From NCBI GenBank assembly GCA_947450025.1, contig CANFTW010000009.1, forward strand, positions 62,001 through 126,000: a DNA stretch of 64,000 nucleotides, written 5' to 3'. The notes beneath the pieces are model-generated. The model worked only from the letters and a program-made list of their open reading frames with translations, was not told the DNA's origin and made no database searches. Of the stretch, positions 53,428-60,572 are shown in pieces (position 1 is the stretch's first letter; each line of letters begins with the position of its first letter). The DNA comes from Bacteroidota bacterium (GTDB taxonomy: Bacteria > Bacteroidota > Bacteroidia > B-17B0 > Aurantibacillaceae). The translations under genes were made by a program, and so were the position numbers.

Positions 53428-54102
53428 TTAAAGATCAAATTTATATCCAATTCCATATACAGATTTGATATAATCTTTTGAATTTGAGACAAATAATTTC
53501 TTTCTCAAATTTTTGACGTGAGTATAAATAATTTCATTTGAAACGTCCATGTCGGCATGGTAATTCCAAACAGTGTAGCCTATCGCTTCCTTTGTAATGA
53601 CTTTACCAGCATTAGAAATAAAAAATAATAATAATTCGTATTCTTTAGATGTTAAAGTTATGGGGTTATTCGAAACAGTAACTAATAACTTAGCAGTATC
53701 TACTTTAATCTCATGATATTCAAGTACATTATCTCCTTGATGATAATGTCTTCGAACTAACGCTTTGACGCGAGCGTTTAATTCTGATAAATGAAAAGGT
53801 TTGGTTAAAAAATCATCGGCTCCAGCTTCAAGTGCTTTAATTCTCATGTCGAGTTCATTAACTGCAGAAAGTACAATAATTCCTGAACTAATTTTTTTCT
53901 TTTTAATATGCTGAATTAAATCAACGCCATGTCCATCAGGTAATTTTAAATCCAATAATAAAACCGCAAACTCATATTCATTTAATGATGTTAGCGCAGC
54001 ATGATATGAATTGACAACCTTGCAATTGTATTTAAAATCTGATAAATAGTTTTCAATTTCTAGAGCTAAATCAACCTCATCTTCAACGATTAAAATATTC
54101 AT
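53428..54102 (-). CDS. Response regulator, OmpR/PhoB family
   Basis: A 224-residue two-domain regulator. The receiver has the acidic pair E7-D8, the phospho-acceptor D51 in LLLDLKLPDGHG, the Ser in IIVLSAV and the Lys in FLTKPFHLSEL. The C-terminal winged helix has LTSKEYELLLFFISNAG and VKNLRKKLF, ending SVYGIGYKF. Paired with the kinase downstream, and transcribed away from the cytochrome/DUF5777 operon across a 192 bp gap. Confidence 0.95.
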   Translation of the reverse strand: MNILIVEDEVDLALEIENYLSDFKYNCKVVNSYHAALTSLNEYEFAVLLLDLKLPDGHGVDLIQHIKKKKISSGIIVLSAVNELDMRIKALEAGADDFLTKPFHLSELNARVKALVRRHYHQGDNVLEYHEIKVDTAKLLVTVSNNPITLTSKEYELLLFFISNAGKVITKEAIGYTVWNYHADMDVSNEIIYTHVKNLRKKLFVSNSKDYIKSVYGIGYKFDL

Positions 54103-54145
54103 ATTAGTTATGATGGCGTGTAATCAATTTATTAATGTGTATTTA

Positions 54146-54153
54146 CAAAAGTA
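54146..54153 (-). promoter_or_regulatory. Candidate -7 element of the two-component genes
   Basis: TACTTTTG on the minus strand fits TAnnTTTG and lies about 45 bp before the response regulator ATG. No clear -33 TTG. Confidence 0.35.
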
Positions 54154-54267
54154 TCCAAAATCTGTTTACATCATCTAAAAATATTACATTTACATAAATA
54201 CTACAAACTATTTTTTATTTAATGAAAACCTAATGTAGAAATTCAGCGTTTCTTCAGTTTTTTAGTT

Positions 54268-54275
54268 TAATTTTG
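54268..54275 (+). promoter_or_regulatory. Candidate -7 element of the 54295 operon
   Basis: TAATTTTG fits TAnnTTTG and ends 19 bp before ATG 54295. No clear -33 element, which would suit an activator-dependent promoter under the adjacent response regulator. Confidence 0.4.
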
Positions 54276-54294
54276 ACTGTATAATTTAATCCAT

Positions 54295-54681
54295 ATGAAA
54301 CTACTATTTTGCTCTAAAACAGTAAATACTTTGAGCATTTTTGTCACTAGTACTTTTTTACTTAGTTCCTGTAAACACAAAACCAATTTTAATGAACTAT
54401 CAGAAGTCAGATATTCGAAGGATATTGCGCCTATCATTAGTTCTAATTGTTCAGCAGCAGGATGTCATGGCACTATTGAGTATGAAAAATTATCATTAGT
54501 AACTTATGAAGATTTAATGAAAGGTGGCGTTTCAGCAGGTTCTCCAGAAAAAAGTAAATTATACCGTACGCTAACTAGTTATGGAGACGATATCATGCCT
54601 AAAAAACCATTTAATGAATTAACTGAGCGTCAAATTCAATTAATTTATGTTTGGATCGGTCAAGGAGCTAAAAACAACTAA
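54295..54681 (+). CDS. Cytochrome c-like lipoprotein with CX4CH motif
   Basis: A 128-residue lipoprotein (lipobox FLLSSC26). The haem-type region reads APIISSNCSAAGCHGTIEYEKL: two Cys separated by four residues, then His, instead of CxxCH. The rest (SPEKSKLYRTL, DDIMPKKPFNELTERQIQLIYVWIGQGA) matches planctomycete-type cytochrome c domains, including the Met in the IMP motif and the C-terminal helix. Haem attachment is therefore plausible but unproven. First of a four-gene operon (gaps 18, 8 and 13 bp) divergent from a two-component system. Confidence 0.75.
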   Translation: MKLLFCSKTVNTLSIFVTSTFLLSSCKHKTNFNELSEVRYSKDIAPIISSNCSAAGCHGTIEYEKLSLVTYEDLMKGGVSAGSPEKSKLYRTLTSYGDDIMPKKPFNELTERQIQLIYVWIGQGAKNN

Positions 54682-54699
54682 TCTATATTATTTAAATTT

Positions 54700-55095
54700 A
54701 TGAAAAAAATACAATTATCTATTTTATCAGTTTCAACCGCTTTGTTTTTGAGCAGTTGTTACTATGACAATTTTAAAGAATTGCATCCTGATAGTGCGCT
54801 AAGCAATAATGGTTGCGATACAACAGGCGTGATAAGTTATTCTGCACAAATTGTTCCAGCTCTTCACAATTCATGTACGAGTAGCTGCCATAACGGTACA
54901 GGAAGCGGACATGATATGACAACCTGGTCAGCCGTTAATTTTGATGCCGTAGACCCAGGTGGAAGTAAATTAGTTGGGAGTGTTATTTGGGATGGGGTTG
55001 CTCAGCAAATGCCTCAAGGTGGTACTTCAAAAATTTCAGATTGTGATATTACAAAAATTAAAAAATGGGTAGCTGCAGGTGCTCCTAACAACTAA
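54700..55095 (+). CDS. Cytochrome c-like lipoprotein with CX3CH motif
   Basis: A 131-residue lipoprotein (lipobox ALFLSSC). The haem-type region is PALHNSCTSSCHNGTGSG, with three residues between the Cys, again not CxxCH. Then comes LVGSVIWDGVAQQMPQGG and a final helix TKIKKWVAAGA, as in the previous gene, with which it appears related. Two extra Cys (NNGCDTT, SDCDIT) are present and could form a disulphide. Probably a partner of the first lipoprotein; electron transfer role inferred. Confidence 0.7.
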   Translation: MKKIQLSILSVSTALFLSSCYYDNFKELHPDSALSNNGCDTTGVISYSAQIVPALHNSCTSSCHNGTGSGHDMTTWSAVNFDAVDPGGSKLVGSVIWDGVAQQMPQGGTSKISDCDITKIKKWVAAGAPNN

Positions 55096-55103
55096 TAACT
55101 ATT

Positions 55104-56009
55104 ATGAAAAAAATTATATTATCTCTATCTTTAATGATGTGTGGGTCAACTGCTTTTTTTGCTCAGAGCCCAGATGATTTATTAAACATGGTTTCTGAGA
55201 AACCTAAAAAAGAATATGTCACCGCTACATTTAAAACAACACGTTTAATCAACTTCCACACTGTTGAAGTACTTAGTAAGCGCAGCTTAGATTTTAGAAT
55301 TTCTCACCGTTTTGGTGATTTTAACTCAGGCGCATACAATGCTTGGGGTGTTGATGGAGGAGCAAACATTCGTCTAGCACTTGAATATTGCCATGGAAGT
55401 CGTTTAATGTTTGGGGTAGGAAGAACATCAGGCAAAAAAATTGCTGATGGATTTTTAAAATACCGTTTATTAAAACAAACAACTAAAGGCGGAGGTATGC
55501 CTGTGAGTGTGACCTTATTTACCAGCGTTTACCACACCTTTATGCAAAATGTATTGATTAATGGTGAAAACAAATATCAAAAAATTCCAGATAGATTATC
55601 ATACTGTCATCAAATTATGATTGGAAGAAAATTCAATTCTCGTTTTTCTTTTCAATTAACTGGTGCTATGGTACACTTCAATTTAGTAGATAAAATCACT
55701 GACAAAAACGATTGTTTTATTGTGGGGGCTGTTACTCGTTTTAAATTTGCTAAGCGTCAAGCAATTACCTTAGAATATGGTTATAGATTAAATAAATACA
55801 GCAAAGATAAATATTATGACAGTTTTGGCATAGGATATGATTTAGAAACAGGTGGGCATGTATTTCAAGTTCACTTAACTAACTCATTTGGATTAACCGA
55901 AGATCAATATTTTATGTATACTAACACATCATGGGATAATTGGGGAATTCGTTTAGGATTTAACATCTCACGTGTCTTTAGCTTACAAGGAAAAAACAAT
56001 GTAGAATAA
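55104..56009 (+). CDS. DUF5777 beta-barrel protein
   Basis: A 301-residue protein with a signal peptide (LMMCGSTAFFAQS) and beta-barrel-like strands: VEVLSKRSLDFRISHRFGDF, GANIRLALEYC, SVTLFTSVYHT, AITLEYGYRLN, and a Phe-rich C-terminal region (IRLGFNISRVFSL). This is the DUF5777 pattern, outer-membrane barrel proteins found next to c-type lipoproteins and YceI in Bacteroidota. Function unknown. Confidence 0.8.
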   Translation: MKKIILSLSLMMCGSTAFFAQSPDDLLNMVSEKPKKEYVTATFKTTRLINFHTVEVLSKRSLDFRISHRFGDFNSGAYNAWGVDGGANIRLALEYCHGSRLMFGVGRTSGKKIADGFLKYRLLKQTTKGGGMPVSVTLFTSVYHTFMQNVLINGENKYQKIPDRLSYCHQIMIGRKFNSRFSFQLTGAMVHFNLVDKITDKNDCFIVGAVTRFKFAKRQAITLEYGYRLNKYSKDKYYDSFGIGYDLETGGHVFQVHLTNSFGLTEDQYFMYTNTSWDNWGIRLGFNISRVFSLQGKNNVE

Positions 56010-56022
56010 TAAAAAAACAAAT

Positions 56023-56565
56023 ATGAAAAAAATATTAGCAATAGGATTAGTAGCATTTAGCTTAAACAGTTTTTCTCAAATTTATGTAGGGGAAAAATGT
56101 AAAATTTCATTTTTTAGTGAAACTAAAATGGAAAACATTGATGCCATTAATACGGTAACAAAACCAGTATTTAATGCTAAAACAGGTGATTTTGCAATTA
56201 AAGCACAACAAAGTGCTTTTGTTTTTAAATCAGCTTTTATGCAAGAGCATTACAACGAGAATTATGTGGAAAGTGAAAAATTTCCATATGCAACGTTTAA
56301 AGGAAAAGTAAAAGAAACTATTGATTACAGTAAAGACGGAACCTATAATGTAACGATGGTTGGCACCTTAGACATGCACGGTGTAGAATTGCCAAGAACC
56401 ATTACAGGAACAATCACGATTAAAAGCGGCACCATTACAATGGATTCTAAATTTGATGTAAAAGTTGCTGACCATAAAATCAAAGTACCATCTTTGTATG
56501 TAGAAAAAATTGCTGAAAACATTCAAGTAACATTTCATACAGACATGGTGGTATTAAAAAAATAA
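56023..56565 (+). CDS. YceI family exported protein
   Basis: A 180-residue lipocalin-like protein with a signal peptide (IGLVAFSLNSFSQI). YceI blocks are FKSAFMQEHYNENYVESEKFPYATF, GTLDMHGVELPRTITGT and DHKIKVP. YceI proteins bind isoprenoid lipids in the periplasm. Last gene of the operon with the odd haem lipoproteins and the barrel; together they may handle a lipid or quinone-like ligand, which is inference. Confidence 0.9.
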   Translation: MKKILAIGLVAFSLNSFSQIYVGEKCKISFFSETKMENIDAINTVTKPVFNAKTGDFAIKAQQSAFVFKSAFMQEHYNENYVESEKFPYATFKGKVKETIDYSKDGTYNVTMVGTLDMHGVELPRTITGTITIKSGTITMDSKFDVKVADHKIKVPSLYVEKIAENIQVTFHTDMVVLKK

Positions 56566-56587
56566 TCCTTCTTAAAATCGTTATCAT

Positions 56588-56620
56588 AAAAAGCCCAATA
56601 AAACATATTGGGCTTTTTTT
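56588..56620. terminator. Bidirectional terminator after yceI
   Basis: AAAAAGCCCAATA (56588-56600) and TATTGGGCTTTTT (56606-56618), 13-bp perfect stem, 5-nt loop. It serves the plus-strand operon and the convergent kinase gene. Confidence 0.92.
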
Positions 56621-56637
56621 ATTCTAAATATATTATA

Positions 56638-57882
56638 CTAATTACCTTGTTCTAGAGGAAACACAATACTCACGCAAGCCCCACCTTCGTTTTTAAATAC
56701 AACTTGTGCATCAATCTGATCTGATAAAGATTCAATTAATGATAGTCCTAACGCAGTATCTTTCCTTTTGGTTGGGTCTAAAAATCCTATTCCATTATCA
56801 ATTAAACAAATTTGAATTCTATCATAAATTAACTTCATTCGTATTTTAACAGTGGGATGAGTGTTCTCTGATTTAAAAGCATGTTTTAATGAATTTGTTA
56901 GAGCTTCGTTAACTATTAATCCAATAGGAACTGCTTTTATAATTTCAATTTCGATTTTATCCAAGTCTTCAATGATTTCAATCGTTTTAGAGTTTACTGG
57001 AAAACTTTTAACTAATTCTTGAATCAATTCAGATAAGTACAATTTCAAATTAATCTTAGAAAGATTTTCTTTTTTATACAATCGCTCATGCACCATAGCG
57101 ATACTCATGACTCGATTTCTAGATTCAATCATTAATAATCTGGATTCCTCACATGGTGCTTTTTCGGTTTGTAGATTTAATAAGCCAGAGATAATAGCTA
57201 AATTATTTTTAACTCGATGCTGAATTTCCGCTAATAAAATTTCTTTCTCTTTTAAAGATTGCCCAATAATCAACTGCGATTCTTGTTCTTTTTTAAGTAA
57301 GCTTAAAGCTTCGTTATTTTGCTGATTAATTTGTTTAACCACTAAATACACTAAGACAATCGTTATAAAAAAGGTGAGGATGCTGTTATATATTAATAAA
57401 ACCTGATTATCTTTTAATGACAGTGTTGTGGTTTTTAAACTCGGGGTATCTATTAACCATGAGCATAAAAAACTAATAGCAACAATTAGAAATAAAAAAA
57501 TTGTTCGAGCATTTGACTTACTAGGATTGTGGATTAAAGCAATACAAAAAATGACTGGAAAATAATAAAGGTAGTTTCCAACAGTCATGTCGTATTGTTG
57601 AACAATCACAAAAATAGAAATGTTAGTAGTTGCAACAAATGTATAGGTTGCTGCATTATATAGTTTCTTGTAATTTAAAAACAAGACAAATAAAGGTGTT
57701 AATACGGAAAACAGAGAAATAAATGTAGGGTATTGGGCTTGAATAAAAAAAACAGTATTTATCCCAATAATAGATCCTATTAAAGAAATCCACTCGAACA
57801 AATTAACCATCTTCGACTCACGTCGTTGATAAAACTCCATATCAGAGTTTAACCCAAGATTGATAAGGTTACTAAAAATCAT
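56638..57882 (-). CDS. Membrane histidine kinase of the HisKA_2/HWE-like type
   Basis: A 414-residue kinase with about six N-terminal membrane helices (from MVNLFEWISLIGSIIGIN to ILTFFITIVLVYLVV), a short linker coiled coil, then the acceptor His in LLAEIQHRVKNNLAIISGLLNLQ, the HisKA_2 motif, and an ATPase with NEALTNSLKHAF, DNGIGF and LGLSLIESL. No PAS or response regulator is adjacent, so it is an orphan kinase. It is 45 bp after the DUF4139 gene. Confidence 0.9.
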   Translation of the reverse strand: MIFSNLINLGLNSDMEFYQRRESKMVNLFEWISLIGSIIGINTVFFIQAQYPTFISLFSVLTPLFVLFLNYKKLYNAATYTFVATTNISIFVIVQQYDMTVGNYLYYFPVIFCIALIHNPSKSNARTIFLFLIVAISFLCSWLIDTPSLKTTTLSLKDNQVLLIYNSILTFFITIVLVYLVVKQINQQNNEALSLLKKEQESQLIIGQSLKEKEILLAEIQHRVKNNLAIISGLLNLQTEKAPCEESRLLMIESRNRVMSIAMVHERLYKKENLSKINLKLYLSELIQELVKSFPVNSKTIEIIEDLDKIEIEIIKAVPIGLIVNEALTNSLKHAFKSENTHPTVKIRMKLIYDRIQICLIDNGIGFLDPTKRKDTALGLSLIESLSDQIDAQVVFKNEGGACVSIVFPLEQGN

Positions 57883-57927
57883 GTGGCCAATGGTTTAGTT
57901 TTGCGCACATGAATATAGTACTATTTA

Positions 57928-59619
57928 TTAAAAAGACGGAGAAGAAATTGTTCTATATTTTTTCTTCTTTGTTTGCAGTGATTTAGGGTACTTAGAGGTA
58001 TATCCCATCTTAATCACCTTTGTTTCATTGGGATTTAAGATGATTTTCCAAGTCAATTTACCAGAAGCCTTATCAAAAATTGCCCCTGATATCTCATTCA
58101 CATTAATTTCTTGATCAGAATTTGAGGCAACTGGCACTTGATCTTCCACAATAATTGATACTGGAATATCTCTAGTATTTTTTATGGTCGTCTCATATTT
58201 TAATACTTCTTTTTCATAATTGCCTACAAAAGAGCGTTGATAATCTTGCTTAGACTCTTTTCGTATCATTTGTATTTTCTTATCACGACCTAAAGAAATT
58301 GTTAGCGAATCATCTAAATCAATCGTCTTAATAAATGTCTTACCAATGTATGAACCTCCAAAATACACACTAGCATCACCGCTTACCAAATCAGGTAAAT
58401 CTTTAAGCGCTAACTTAGTTTGTAAAAACACATCTTTATCTAATGCAGGAACTGCTTTGTATTCGTAATAAGCACTGACTGTTTTTTCTAACACGTCAAC
58501 AGTATAAGGTTTAGAATCGGAGTAAATGGTATATGGTTGTTCAATTGTATATTCCGTGCTCAACATATCCACTTCGATTTTTTTAAATTGAATTTGATTT
58601 TGTTTGGATGCCAATTTGTTTTTATCTGTTCGTTTATTAATTAAAGGTTCTTCATCAGATACAATTTCAACTTCTTGTAATGAGACATTATCAGCAATCA
58701 TATTAACAACACCTGGAGTAACTTGAATATACTGGGCTAAATTGTTTTCTTCGGCAACTTGTTCGTTACCTAAATACCATTTACTTAATTGTGGAATGTT
58801 AATGCCAATATCTGGATTTGCGGTAGATAAAATAATTTTAATGTCTTTCCAATCTAATCCTGAATTATTAAATAAAATGGCTCTATATACCAGGGTCACT
58901 TCTTTTCCTGTTCCTTCTGTTCTAATATCATACTTTGGTGTCCAGCCAGCAGTAGGAATTAAATACTTAAACATCATGGTCGTTTCCACATCTTTATTAG
59001 CCACAAACGTTGCAGTAATATCACTTGTAGGAGGATTAACCTCTGCGTCTAATTCAACTAATTGTTTTTTATATTGAGCACGTTGCTTTTCATATTTAGA
59101 TTTAATTTTATTATTCCTAAATATCAACTGGTTAATTTCTGTGCTACGTTTTCTGTAAAAATCAGCTGATTTTTCAACCTCAGCAATACTAACTCCCGCC
59201 TGCCCTCCAATAGATTGGTTTTTAAACAATAATGATTTTTCTGTTTCTAATTCATCTTGTTCAAATTTTAAAAGAGCTAATTTATCTTTATAAACTTCCA
59301 CACTATCTTTTAAGTTTTGGATTTTTTCATTGTCTTTTTTAACATCCAAATAGTTTGTGTGTGAATTAATATATAACACATTTATTTCGGATGAACCGGG
59401 TGTTAAATTGATACTTCGCTCATCTAAGCGAGGTGAAAGTCCAGTAAATGTGACAATGTTTTTGCCTTTTTTTAATTTAATTTTTACTTCATGATTTAAT
59501 TCAGCCCCTGTTAAAAACACAGTCACTTTTTTAACTTCTGAGGAAGCATTGAATTTATTTTCTTGTGCATTAAGTTTAATTGCACAGATTAAAAGAAAAC
59601 TTAAAACTGATTTTTTCAT
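57928..59619 (-). CDS. DUF4139 (mucoidy inhibitor MuiA-like) protein
   Basis: A 563-residue exported protein (signal VLSFLLICAIKLNAQ). An N-terminal beta part, KVTVFLTGAELNHEVKIKLKKGKN, precedes a coiled-coil region (about residues 95-195) and the DUF4139 C-terminal beta-rich domain with PTAGWTPKYDIR, LSTANP and the final IILNPNETKVIKMGYTSKYPK in part. The role is unknown. It overlaps nearly with porP-like (2 bp gap) and is probably in one operon with it. Confidence 0.85.
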   Translation of the reverse strand: MKKSVLSFLLICAIKLNAQENKFNASSEVKKVTVFLTGAELNHEVKIKLKKGKNIVTFTGLSPRLDERSINLTPGSSEINVLYINSHTNYLDVKKDNEKIQNLKDSVEVYKDKLALLKFEQDELETEKSLLFKNQSIGGQAGVSIAEVEKSADFYRKRSTEINQLIFRNNKIKSKYEKQRAQYKKQLVELDAEVNPPTSDITATFVANKDVETTMMFKYLIPTAGWTPKYDIRTEGTGKEVTLVYRAILFNNSGLDWKDIKIILSTANPDIGINIPQLSKWYLGNEQVAEENNLAQYIQVTPGVVNMIADNVSLQEVEIVSDEEPLINKRTDKNKLASKQNQIQFKKIEVDMLSTEYTIEQPYTIYSDSKPYTVDVLEKTVSAYYEYKAVPALDKDVFLQTKLALKDLPDLVSGDASVYFGGSYIGKTFIKTIDLDDSLTISLGRDKKIQMIRKESKQDYQRSFVGNYEKEVLKYETTIKNTRDIPVSIIVEDQVPVASNSDQEINVNEISGAIFDKASGKLTWKIILNPNETKVIKMGYTSKYPKSLQTKKKKYRTISSPSF

Positions 59620-59621
59620 GA

Positions 59622-60527
59622 TTAATTAAATTTAAAGGTAAAACTAAGTTCGTGAATTATTTGGGAATATTTAGCTTGAAGCCAGTAGGGTTCTATACCG
59701 TATAAAATGTGCCATTGACGTTGGTTGTACCCTAGTTTAGCAATCAAACCATAGTAATTAAAATCAGTAATTCTACTTCCTATGCCCCCTATTAATCCTT
59801 TTTTTCCGGCGAAATGTATATTAATAGTGTGATACTGAAAATCACGCAACTGGGTTTTTTCATTTGATCTATATTGTTTATTAAAAGCACCTTGATACCA
59901 TAAAATAGCATTCACTCTTCTGGTTATTCTCATGTAGGTTTTAAAATACACAGTTTGTGTAGTTAAAATCAATCCATTGTTTTTAGAAATGAGATGGTTG
60001 AATTGACGAGGTTGATAAGAAAAACCAAGTAAAAACCGACCAAAATTTATTAATCCACCAAAATTTACATCTACCGATTGAAAGCTGTGTAAAGTGTCTC
60101 TAAATTCTTTATTATATACTCGAAAAAGATTGTTTGAGCTTGTTGATTGATCATTATAATGAACTCCCACGCCCCAACCTGTGCTCACTTGATTGAAAAA
60201 TAGTAATTGATAGGCTAAGCCTAAACCAACTCTATTTAAATTTGTTTTTGATTGATTCAGATAACCATAATCAACTGAGAGACCTATGTTTTGCTTTTCG
60301 AAAAAGTATTGTCCAGTTAATTGCCCATCTTGTTGATTTTGAGATATTCGTGAGGAAAGGGTAACTTGTTTTCCATTATAATTCCTATTGAAATAGGGAT
60401 TAATAGCAGAGAAAGCAGGGTTGTATGAAACGATATGATTTGCTGGATTATTTATAAAAATCACCTGTGACTCAGCAAAAATGCTAAGAAACAAGATAAC
60501 CGTTATATAACCTATCCGGATTTTCAA
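59622..60527 (-). CDS. PorP/SprF-like type IX secretion membrane protein
   Basis: A 301-residue protein with a signal peptide (VILFLSIFAESQ) and the PorP/SprF start VIFINNPANHIVSYNPAFSA, followed by repeated beta strands (GLSVDYGYLN, GLGLAYQLLFF, VDVNFGGLINFGRFLLGFSYQP) and a C-terminal Phe-x-Phe-Asn end. PorP/SprF proteins help attach specific T9SS cargo at the outer membrane and are often encoded by the cargo. No SprB-like adhesin is adjacent. Family by motif; confidence moderate. Confidence 0.75.
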   Translation of the reverse strand: MKIRIGYITVILFLSIFAESQVIFINNPANHIVSYNPAFSAINPYFNRNYNGKQVTLSSRISQNQQDGQLTGQYFFEKQNIGLSVDYGYLNQSKTNLNRVGLGLAYQLLFFNQVSTGWGVGVHYNDQSTSSNNLFRVYNKEFRDTLHSFQSVDVNFGGLINFGRFLLGFSYQPRQFNHLISKNNGLILTTQTVYFKTYMRITRRVNAILWYQGAFNKQYRSNEKTQLRDFQYHTINIHFAGKKGLIGGIGSRITDFNYYGLIAKLGYNQRQWHILYGIEPYWLQAKYSQIIHELSFTFKFN

Positions 60528-60572
60528 ATCATTGATTTATTATATAGACGTTCGTTCAAAATAATTCCATAA

